A stretch of DNA of 44,500 bases from an uncultured bacterium. Its GTDB lineage: Bacteria; Planctomycetota; UBA1135; UBA2386. Both the position numbers and the translations under genes were made by a program. The notes below the pieces were generated by a model. It did no database searches and was not told the DNA's origin. It saw only the letters and a program-made list of their open reading frames with translations. Shown here piece by piece: positions 27,557-35,040 of the stretch. How positions within the stretch are numbered: the first letter of the stretch is position 1; every line of letters begins with the position of its first letter. The DNA lies in NCBI GenBank assembly GCA_937906475.1, contig CALCZA010000201.1:1-44500 (forward strand). Reading direction: 5' to 3'.

Positions 27557-28470
27557 CAGTCTGCGTCGCCCATCGTGTAGTAGAGATCGGTGCGTAGCGG
27601 TTCGATAGCCACCGTCGTCGGCTTCGTGAAGATGTAGACGCTGGTCTTACTTTCCTTCTCGTCGGCGAACGGGGGCGTGCGATTCGACGACAACCAGAAC
27701 CGCACGGGGCGCTTCAGATCGGTAGCCAACGCCTGCAACACGTCCGGTTCACGGCCGGGCGGCAACAACATGTCGACGATCGGCATCTCAGGCTTGCCCC
27801 CGTGCGGGCCGAGGACAACCCAACCGATCGGCTGGCCGTTCTCTTCGACGCGTCGCAGTTTATAACGATAAACCGGGTGGCGGCCGTAGCGCCAGTTGAG
27901 GTAGAGGCCATCGCGCACCAACCCCATACGAATAATCGCCTGATGCTCGGCCCAATGATCGTCTAGCCAGGGATCATCGAACTTCGCGTTCTTAAACTCG
28001 AACTGCGCAGCACCACCACCAGCCTGAGGCGGCACCGTACAGATGCGTGCCTTCTCGACGATGTCGCTCAGCCCCAACTTCTTGAACCACAAGAATGCGC
28101 GGTGGTTCGAGAACCCGTAGATGACGCGATCTTTGCATTGCTCGACGACGTCTTCAAAGATGTACTTCGCACCGAGATCGAAGTAGTCGAACTTGCGTCG
28201 ATACTCCGGGTGCACCATGACATCGGACAACTGGAAGAACGGCACCGGCTTGCCATCAACAACGCCGCGCACGCAAACAGCGCCGACGTAGCCCACGATG
28301 CGCTCGTCATAGCGAGCGACCCAACAATCGTGACGCGGGGCCCAACTCGGCTGGTGCTTCCACTCCCACATGCCGGGGAGAATCGTGTGCCCGAACACCA
28401 GTTCGAACAATTCCACGAGGTCTGCTTGGTCCGTCTTGGGATCCAAACGCCTGGTCTCGAGTTCACTCAA
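27550..28470 (-). CDS. GNAT-family N-acetyltransferase
   Basis: This gene encodes 306 residues from TTG 28470, with AGGA seven bases upstream. The N-terminal GNAT fold shows IVGYVGAVCVRG, then LSDVMVHPEYRRK, which fits the acetyl-CoA-binding strand and loop, and GFSNHRAFLWFKKLGL. A second domain follows up to residue 306, so it is longer than a single GNAT domain (about 150). Such proteins often acylate amino sugars in glycan clusters. It is the first gene of the operon that continues to 21929. The acceptor is unknown; peptide or protein acylation cannot be excluded. Confidence 0.85.
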   Translation of the reverse strand: MSELETRRLDPKTDQADLVELFELVFGHTILPGMWEWKHQPSWAPRHDCWVARYDERIVGYVGAVCVRGVVDGKPVPFFQLSDVMVHPEYRRKFDYFDLGAKYIFEDVVEQCKDRVIYGFSNHRAFLWFKKLGLSDIVEKARICTVPPQAGGGAAQFEFKNAKFDDPWLDDHWAEHQAIIRMGLVRDGLYLNWRYGRHPVYRYKLRRVEENGQPIGWVVLGPHGGKPEMPIVDMLLPPGREPDVLQALATDLKRPVRFWLSSNRTPPFADEKESKTSVYIFTKPTTVAIEPLRTDLYYTMGDADWW

Positions 28471-28562
28471 CGGATTTCCTGGTAGCTAGGCGTGTGTGAC
28501 GGCAACGCTTTTGGTGTGGTGGCGGCGGGTTGCCTGCGAACTGCAGTAGTCGAGACGCGGAG

Positions 28563-28591
28563 AGTATCCGGACATGATCACCACCTTGCAA
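28563..28591 (-). promoter_or_regulatory. Candidate sigma-70-type promoter of the glycan-decoration operon
   Basis: On the reverse strand, TTGCAA (28591-28586) and GATACT (28568-28563) are separated by exactly 17 bp. Each matches four of six consensus bases. A start near 28556 would leave a leader of about 85 nt before the TTG start of the acetyltransferase gene. No other plausible pair was seen in this gap, but matches of this quality also arise by chance. Confidence 0.35.
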
Positions 28592-28925
28592 CACCCGCAC
28601 GAACGAGCATCGAAGGGGAGGTTCGCCGCAGTAGCCACTCGCACGCAGCAACCGTCGCCAAAAATTTTAGCGTAGGCGGCGGCGCTCAAGAGGCCCCACC
28701 ACCTACCCGAATGCACGCATGGACGACGCAGGTTGCAGGCCGCGAAACAGCCAATAGCACTGCCCCATGAGGTCTAGACCGCTAACGATGCCAGGGCACT
28801 CGGCATGCACGTACTCGGAATCGTGTTGCCTGCCTGCCGAGGATCGGCGCGGCACTGGCCAAGGCAACGACACATCGCTTGACGATTCGCCGCAGCACGG
28901 TGGCCATGCACCAACTTTGTGCCCG

Positions 28926-28957
28926 CCCACAGTGCCCACAGTGCCAACAGTGCCAAC
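28926..28957. repeat. Nine-base tandem repeat (three units)
   Basis: On the forward strand the unit agtgcc(c/a)ac is repeated three times at 28931-28957, with a partial copy before it. On the reverse strand it encodes V-G-T repeated at the end of the orphan beta domain. Slippage here would add or remove three residues without changing frame. The normal end of the domain may lie at or just before this tract. Confidence 0.8.
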
Positions 28958-29342
28958 AACACCGTTTGATGCGCTGAACCCTATCACGGTAGCTATCGAC
29001 GGGGCGGAGACTTGCACAGTCAGGGAGGCGCCGACAAGAGCCAAAGCGTTCGGGACAGGAATTGCGTGGCTACTGGTTCCGGCCACGGCGGTCTCGACGC
29101 ACGCGCAGATGTTCCCGTTGATGTAAGCAAAGCAACCGTTAGCACCGATGAAATCCAGATTGAAACCTTGGTAAATGGTGAGGTTTCCGATCCAGAAAAC
29201 ACACAAGGACGAAGGTTGCTCAATCGCCGATGCCGTCAAAATCCACGACGTTCCAAGCTGTGGTGTGTTGCTAGACAACGTCAGTGGTTGCGCTGCCGGG
29301 CAGCCAACCCCCACGATCTCAATCGAGGCTAGCGTCGGGGTT

Positions 29343-29373
29343 CCGCGGGCCACGGTGTGATTGCCACCCGCGG
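29343..29373 (-). other. Perfect 7-bp stem just after the lipoprotein stop
   Basis: CCGCGGG and CCCGCGG at the two ends pair perfectly across a 17-nt loop, beginning two bases after the TGA. There is no T-run, so it is a poor intrinsic terminator. It could slow ribosomes or polymerase at the end of the lipoprotein gene, or be a chance product of GC-rich sequence. Confidence 0.35.
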
Positions 29374-29374
29374 C

Positions 29375-31150
29375 TCAGAAGTCGTCGCGCAATACGGTAA
29401 CGACCGAATGCGACGCACTCCCGTCTGTCATGCGAGTCACCGCACCATCGCGCCACTGGAAAAGATCCGTGGTGGTCTTTGGTGGCACGACAACCGAGTA
29501 GATCACAGCGCCGTTACCAAACGCAGCCTCGAAGTGCTCATCTTGCGGGCCCTGGGCAATGGTCACCACCTGCCCCGACGTTCCGTCCCAGAGCGCCAAA
29601 TCCGTCTGGCCAAACGCGGTAACATGCATCACGAAACCGCCATTCGGACCTTGCCCGGCAAACGTAGCGTCCGGCCCCCCGGCCAGCATGGATGTACCAG
29701 TAACGGGATTCCAAGTATGGATGCTACTAGGTGCCCCCGTCCGACTGTAGACAAGGCGATCGTTAGTCAGCACCGCGACCGTAGCATAACTCTCGCCAAC
29801 AGATTCCGCGATGGCATCGACAGTGTTAGTCGCGACGTCAAAGCGATACAGACTGCGATTTGTTGCCGTCTCCACGGCATAGATCACATCTGAGTCGGAG
29901 AGTGTAAGTTCAAAGACCTCGTTCGCTGCGCTCGCCCCAATATCAGTGCTTGCGCCCACAGAGTAGTTGTAGAGCTTGAGGTCGTTGTTTCCTGGCGCCG
30001 TGGTGACGGAGTAGACAATCAGATCATCACTGGTCATCGCCTCGTAGCGTTCATCTGCACTCGTCGCAGCAACCTCGCTCGTCGTCAGTCCTGGCGCGTT
30101 CCACACCCATAGGTCCCGCGACGTTGTGCCAGTCTCGAACACGACAAGCCCCTGTGACGAGAGCGTCACGTAGGTCATATCCTGATCCTGCACCGACGCT
30201 GGCAGGTCACCGCCAACGGTAAACACGCCATGACCCATTCGGTAGTAAAGAAGTTCGTCCTCGCCGCCCAGACCCTTCGTTGAAAAGACCACGCCCCCAT
30301 CCGGCAAGACGGCCTTGATCTCCTCATGATGGTCACTGCTATATGCCGTAGCAGGATCGCCAATGCCGATGCGCCAGAAATAAATGTCAGCTTGCCCGTT
30401 GTTGCCAAACTCGAAATAAACAACGTCGGGCGGACTGAAGAACGCATTGCGGTTGTGCATATACGGACGCCTCGCAATCCTGGTTGCGGTTTCGCCATCT
30501 GGATTCCACAAGTAGAGGCCCGTCTCGGACGCGGTCCCCTCCTCAAAGAAGACCTGGCCGCTCGGCGTGTGGTTGTCGTAGATGGTATTGAGCCCTAAGC
30601 CTTGACCGATCATGCGCGACTCCTTGTGATCATAATGGAACAGGTCGATCCCCGACCCACCCATGCGTTCGTAGATCAGAGATCCGTCGGGCATGACATC
30701 GCGATAGACGAGCGGTAGGTTGCCACCGACATCGATCGCTGAGACCGTTCCGGCACCACCGTCAAGCACCTCGAGTCCATGGCCATTCTGCACAACGGCC
30801 ATGTATCCGTGCAACGCAACGACCTTGAAGTCTGCGTCCGAAGATTTGCCATCTCGGTTGGCGACGCGAACCGAGACGTCTACTGATCCGACTTGATCGA
30901 AGAGGCCAACGTAGGTTTCTCCTTCGATGCTGCCTGGTCCAGACAGGACCTGCCACGACAGAGTCTGTTCGCCCGGGTTATCGACAAAGTCCGACAGATT
31001 GACTCTCAGCTCAACACCAGTAGACGCTTCCTGCAGCGGAATCGCGCTAACCGTCGGGCCTGGCCCAAGCCGTGCCGGCAACTTGCTGCAACCGACGATT
31101 CCGATCATCAGCGCAACGGACAGGACGACAAAGCGTTCGATATTAGACAT
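29375..31150 (-). CDS. Beta-propeller lipoprotein with Ig-like N-terminal domain
   Basis: This gene encodes 591 residues from ATG 31150; the open frame begins at 31180, but the signal peptide starts at the chosen Met. The lipobox IVGC places the lipidated Cys near residue 21. An Ig/cadherin-like domain (LSDFVDNPGEQTLSWQVLSGPG) spans roughly 40-110. Repeated blades follow, each with an aromatic-Asp/Asn strand end: LYLWNPDG, LWVWNAPG, LKLYNYSVG, LYRFDVATN, IHTWNPVTG, LALWDGTSG and LFQWRDG. This suggests a seven- or eight-bladed propeller at the cell surface or in the periplasm. It lies about 180 bp downstream of the cellulose-synthase-like gene in the same direction, so it may belong to that exopolysaccharide locus. 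Confidence 0.8.
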   Translation of the reverse strand: MSNIERFVVLSVALMIGIVGCSKLPARLGPGPTVSAIPLQEASTGVELRVNLSDFVDNPGEQTLSWQVLSGPGSIEGETYVGLFDQVGSVDVSVRVANRDGKSSDADFKVVALHGYMAVVQNGHGLEVLDGGAGTVSAIDVGGNLPLVYRDVMPDGSLIYERMGGSGIDLFHYDHKESRMIGQGLGLNTIYDNHTPSGQVFFEEGTASETGLYLWNPDGETATRIARRPYMHNRNAFFSPPDVVYFEFGNNGQADIYFWRIGIGDPATAYSSDHHEEIKAVLPDGGVVFSTKGLGGEDELLYYRMGHGVFTVGGDLPASVQDQDMTYVTLSSQGLVVFETGTTSRDLWVWNAPGLTTSEVAATSADERYEAMTSDDLIVYSVTTAPGNNDLKLYNYSVGASTDIGASAANEVFELTLSDSDVIYAVETATNRSLYRFDVATNTVDAIAESVGESYATVAVLTNDRLVYSRTGAPSSIHTWNPVTGTSMLAGGPDATFAGQGPNGGFVMHVTAFGQTDLALWDGTSGQVVTIAQGPQDEHFEAAFGNGAVIYSVVVPPKTTTDLFQWRDGAVTRMTDGSASHSVVTVLRDDF

Positions 31151-31332
31151 GGGCGAAGGCGGATCCGTTTTCCAGAGCAAGAGACATCTCTAGCTATCGG
31201 AACGCGACTCAGCCCAAGTTGAGCCAGAACGCCTAAAGCCCCGGCCGCACGCGCGAGCGCGGCAGCCGTCCCCACCGATCTCCAGGGGCAATGACACCGA
31301 TAAGCCCGGCATCACCACCACTTCTGAAGAAG

Positions 31333-34300
31333 CTACTTACTGTTGTTCTGCGCGTCGGAAAGGAGCGCACGGAAGTGCGGGTGAGCCTCAGTTCCCCGGC
31401 CCGCTGCCACCAGGGCATCGGCCAGCCTCAGGCGGACATCCCGATTCTGCGGGTGCTCTTCTAACACTTCATTGAGGAGATCGATGCCTTCGGCCTCATG
31501 GCCAGCGCGCACCAAAGCGGATGCCAAGACTCCAGCCACCCCCCACGGCAACTTGCGCATGTGCGTGTGACGCTTATACATCCACTGCACACGGTAGGCG
31601 TGATTCCGGCTCGGCTCTTCGTCAGCAATATATGCATCGAGGAAACCCTTGATGGCTCGGTCAGAGTCGTTGCCCTGATCGATCAGGTCGCCAAAGATAT
31701 TCAGGGCTTCGTCACCTTGACCCGACCAGGAGAGAGCTTCTCCCAACGACATCTTCATGTCGGGATCATTAGGATGGGCTTCTGCCAGATCACGGAAGAT
31801 CCGGACTGCATTTTTAAAGTCCCCCTGCCAAACGAGCACGTCGCCTAGTTCCTGCTGCAACCCTACATCGTCAGGGCGCCCACTGATAAGGCTCCTCAGA
31901 GCCATCTCGGCTGCCTTGAAATCCTCTAACGCAGTATGGATCGTGACAATGTCCCGCATAGTTCCCTCGTCCTGAGGTAACTGCGAGAATTGCCGCAAGG
32001 CTTCATCAGCAAGCCCGACTTCGAGAAGGACTCCTAGGTACTCTGAGCGCAGTTCTTGGCTGTCGGGATTGGCAACGAAGAGCCGGCGGAAGACCTCGAG
32101 CGCGCCAAAGGCATCGCCAGACTGCAACAGATTGCGAGCCGCAAGAACCTCAAACTGCGCCGCAATTTCTGGGCGTCCATCCGAGTACAAGACCTCTAAC
32201 CACCGGCTGGCCTTCGCATCAGCGTCCTCATATCTCTTGGCAGATGTCAGGGCCGCAACCAGTGCAAGGCCCATGTCGGGATCGCCCGGACGCTGAGAAA
32301 CCAGCGCGTTGCAAACACGCACGAGGTCATCGTATCGGCCTTCGCGATCCAGAGCATCCTTGAGCAACGTCAAGCGCCGCACGTCTGGATTACCTGACAA
32401 CAACGACTCCGATAGGATCCGGTCAAAGTGTTGATCGACTTGTAGCGTTTGCACGCCACTGCTCGACTCGACGAGCGTGAGGTCGTCGGAGTGAATGTGC
32501 CTGAACGCGCTGACCGTCGGCGGCGTAAGCACCAAGAGCATCAAAGATGCAGCTGCAACGGGCCGGAAGATCGGGCGGTGACGCTCGTCGGGAATGCACG
32601 TGAGATCACGCCGCGCACCTGGCTCGCCAGCGAGTTCGCACAGAGACTGCAGCAAACTGCGCCCCTGACCTTCGAACGAAACGAAGGACAATACGTACTC
32701 CCGAACATAGTGCGGTGGGCCAGTAACTTCTCGGCTTGTCACCACCTTCATCGTTGCATAGAACGACCCAGTAGGGCCGTAGACCTTGGCCCGCAACTCC
32801 TCAGCGGCATCTACGGGGTATGCCAGGATGCACCGCATGGCCTCCGTCGAGATATCACGGCTACAGGTGTAGACCTCGCCCTTAGGGGTCTCCAGACACA
32901 CCGGAACCTTGAATGGGGCGCGATCGATGCCTCGCCTCGAGATCAACGACCAACTCGGAGACCTTCCGCCACCGTTCGCCTCAAAGACCGAATACCAAGG
33001 TGCCACGGCGTAGCGTTGGATGATGCGACTTGATGCATCGATTGCCTGGGTAGGCATATCCGTAAACTCGAGTCCGTACCGATACAGCGGCACGTCTTCG
33101 GCGCCATCGCCTTGGCGATGCGCTACATAGCAGAGTATTCCTGGCGAACTAAGCGTGTCGCCGTTAACCCTCACCTTGAGAGAGCCCGGTTGACCCGTCG
33201 GCAAGGTGTCGTAGGACGTGAAGCCGAGGCCAAACTCGTTGAGATCGGTGGTCACACCGATGCCCTCGACTATTTCACCCTCACGGTTAGGGAAGCTGTA
33301 CTGAACCGCCAGGTTCAGCCTGTGACGGTACGAGGCGCGCTTACTCGTGGCCATCATGGCCACGCGCAGATAGAGAATCGCGAAGTAGGAGTTGTGAATA
33401 ACCAACCCTGTCGCGATGCCCATACCGATGAGGTCAGGCGAATCCTCAAACAGGACGTGCCGAGCCCAGCCATACAGCAACGCCACGATGCCCAAAGCCA
33501 ATAGCGTGACTTGTGGCACAACGTGCGGCCACTTAGCACCCTGCCCGCCACCGCTCTTGTTCGTCACAACAAACTTGGACCGCTTGCGGTAGATCAGCGC
33601 ACGGGTAGTCGCGCGGATCTGGGTCCAAAAGTTCGCCATGTTGAAGTATTCCGTCAGCGGGTAGTTCATGAACTTGCGGTAGACGACCCGCAAGGTGAAC
33701 AGCATGGTCCCGATGTAGGCCACGAAGATCATTCCCAGCGTCCAAGTGAACTTCTGCACCGGGGCGACACCCGTAAGCAGTAGCAAGATGGGCGTTAGGT
33801 AGATCAGCAGGCGAGGCAGGCCACCGGCCCAGTGGATGATCGACGCAAAGTAGGTCAGCCGCTGGGCTATGGTCAGCCCCTTCATCGTGAGCGGGTTGTC
33901 GTAGGCCAGGATACTAAGATTGCCCTCGGCCCAGCGCATCCGCTGACCGTGGAAGGTCGTGACGTCGGTTGCACCCTGCCCAGCAATCAGGCGCTCGTTG
34001 CAATACATCGTCTTCCATCCCTTGGCAGACATCCGGATCCCGGTATGCATGTCCTCGGTGATGGTCTCAGTTGCGATGTAGCCCACGTCCTTGAGAGCTG
34101 CCCGACGGAAGAGAGCTGCAGATCCGGCGAAGATCACCGAGTTGGTCGCGTTACGAGCTGGCTGGATGACCTTGTAGAAGAGTTGGCCCTCGTCCCAAAA
34201 GCGCCCCTTCTCATAGTTCACACGACCCTGGAAGGTATCGAAGTTGGAGAACGCGTGAGGCGACTGAACAAATCCAAGCTTCTCATCACGGAAGTAGCCC

Positions 34301-34860
34301 AACAACCGCGACAAAAAGTTCGGCTCCGGAATGTGGTCGGCATCCAGAATCGCCACGAACTCGCCATCTGTCTGGTCGAGGGCGTTGTTCAGATTGCCAG
34401 CCTTAGCGTGAAGGTTGTTATCACGAGTAAGGTAGTGAACGCCTAGCTCTTCACAGAGCTGGCGAATCTCTGGGCGATTACCATCATCGAGCAGATATGT
34501 CCGGTGAAGACAGTCCATGGCCAAACATGCCTGGAGCGTGCCTCGGAGGATGGGAATGCCCTCGTTGAAGCTTGGGACAAGGACATCAATCGTCACATCC
34601 TCAAGCGGCAACTGCTCCGGGGGGTCCGTCGGTTCCCAGATCTGCAGGAAGAACAGCAGCAAGCTCAGCCCGCCCCAAAGTTCGGTCACATAGAGCGCCC
34701 AGGAAGCCGTCACAGCGTACCAGGTCTCCAGATTGAGCGTGTAGAGACCGCGGTAGACCAAGTAGCTCACCGTGGTAATGGCGCACAGCACCATCAGCAC
34801 TTTATTCAAGCGGTATCTAGGCTGGCGGGCTTGCGTGGTCGAATCGGTGGAGTCACTCAT
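31333..34860 (-). CDS. Cellulose-synthase-like GT2 with two PilZ-like domains and C-terminal TPR tail
   Basis: This gene encodes 1175 residues. Two membrane segments precede a processive GT2 domain: DD at 125-126, DAD at 173-175, TED at 268-270 and QRMRW at 306-310, the full BcsA set. More membrane segments lie at about 335-500. A PilZ domain follows, with RASYR (508-512) and D539-x-N-x-x-G544 in place of DxSxxG. A second PilZ-like unit has R643-GID-R647 and D669-IST-E-A674, lacking only the final Gly. A further membrane segment (about 767-786) leads to a TPR-rich tail to the C terminus, which fits a periplasmic position. PilZ domains bind c-di-GMP and switch on cellulose or related glucan synthesis. 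The TPR tail is not part of BcsA. Confidence 0.93.
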   Translation of the reverse strand: MSDSTDSTTQARQPRYRLNKVLMVLCAITTVSYLVYRGLYTLNLETWYAVTASWALYVTELWGGLSLLLFFLQIWEPTDPPEQLPLEDVTIDVLVPSFNEGIPILRGTLQACLAMDCLHRTYLLDDGNRPEIRQLCEELGVHYLTRDNNLHAKAGNLNNALDQTDGEFVAILDADHIPEPNFLSRLLGYFRDEKLGFVQSPHAFSNFDTFQGRVNYEKGRFWDEGQLFYKVIQPARNATNSVIFAGSAALFRRAALKDVGYIATETITEDMHTGIRMSAKGWKTMYCNERLIAGQGATDVTTFHGQRMRWAEGNLSILAYDNPLTMKGLTIAQRLTYFASIIHWAGGLPRLLIYLTPILLLLTGVAPVQKFTWTLGMIFVAYIGTMLFTLRVVYRKFMNYPLTEYFNMANFWTQIRATTRALIYRKRSKFVVTNKSGGGQGAKWPHVVPQVTLLALGIVALLYGWARHVLFEDSPDLIGMGIATGLVIHNSYFAILYLRVAMMATSKRASYRHRLNLAVQYSFPNREGEIVEGIGVTTDLNEFGLGFTSYDTLPTGQPGSLKVRVNGDTLSSPGILCYVAHRQGDGAEDVPLYRYGLEFTDMPTQAIDASSRIIQRYAVAPWYSVFEANGGGRSPSWSLISRRGIDRAPFKVPVCLETPKGEVYTCSRDISTEAMRCILAYPVDAAEELRAKVYGPTGSFYATMKVVTSREVTGPPHYVREYVLSFVSFEGQGRSLLQSLCELAGEPGARRDLTCIPDERHRPIFRPVAAASLMLLVLTPPTVSAFRHIHSDDLTLVESSSGVQTLQVDQHFDRILSESLLSGNPDVRRLTLLKDALDREGRYDDLVRVCNALVSQRPGDPDMGLALVAALTSAKRYEDADAKASRWLEVLYSDGRPEIAAQFEVLAARNLLQSGDAFGALEVFRRLFVANPDSQELRSEYLGVLLEVGLADEALRQFSQLPQDEGTMRDIVTIHTALEDFKAAEMALRSLISGRPDDVGLQQELGDVLVWQGDFKNAVRIFRDLAEAHPNDPDMKMSLGEALSWSGQGDEALNIFGDLIDQGNDSDRAIKGFLDAYIADEEPSRNHAYRVQWMYKRHTHMRKLPWGVAGVLASALVRAGHEAEGIDLLNEVLEEHPQNRDVRLRLADALVAAGRGTEAHPHFRALLSDAQNNSK

Positions 34861-35023
34861 GGGAAGACTTACCTAGCAGGGCAGAAACAGTCATGCGGGC
34901 GAGTTCGAGTCCGATTACATCGTCACTCATCAATCGCAACTGAGCAATCTGCAGAAGAAGATTCAGGTCAAGGAGACAGGCGTCCGAAGAGACTACCTCA
35001 TTGGGCTTACTCTGGCGGCCCAT
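34853..35023 (-). CDS. Small ORF upstream of and overlapping the synthase gene
   Basis: This ORF encodes 56 residues from ATG 35023; GTG 35035 would add four. The product is Leu-rich and helical (CLLDLNLLLQIAQLRL, then ARMTVSALLGK), with no membrane segment or known motif. Its stop overlaps the synthase ATG by 8 nt, an arrangement typical of translational coupling. Cellulose operons of other bacteria also carry tiny regulatory proteins such as BcsR and BcsF, but I see no clear similarity. No Shine-Dalgarno is evident, and if real it leaves almost no space for the divergent promoter, so a chance ORF remains possible. Confidence 0.4.
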   Translation of the reverse strand: MGRQSKPNEVVSSDACLLDLNLLLQIAQLRLMSDDVIGLELARMTVSALLGKSSHE

Positions 35024-35040
35024 AGCAAAGGTCACAACAG

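Larger units (their letters stand above)
28703..29374 (-). pseudogene. Orphan C-terminal GVGCP beta domain, decaying
   Basis: The frame continues without shift from the stop of the propeller lipoprotein (TGA 29377-29375). It opens with TPTLASIEIVGVGCPAAQPLTL and ends its recognisable part at GFSASNGVVGTVG near 28930. This resembles a C-terminal beta domain often found at the end of planctomycete secreted proteins. Here it has no signal peptide and no good start; the first usable codon is GTG 29353. Beyond the VGT repeats the translation turns into low-quality sequence to a stop at 28703. It could be a domain cut off from the lipoprotein by a nonsense mutation, or be reached by stop readthrough. 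Confidence 0.45.
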
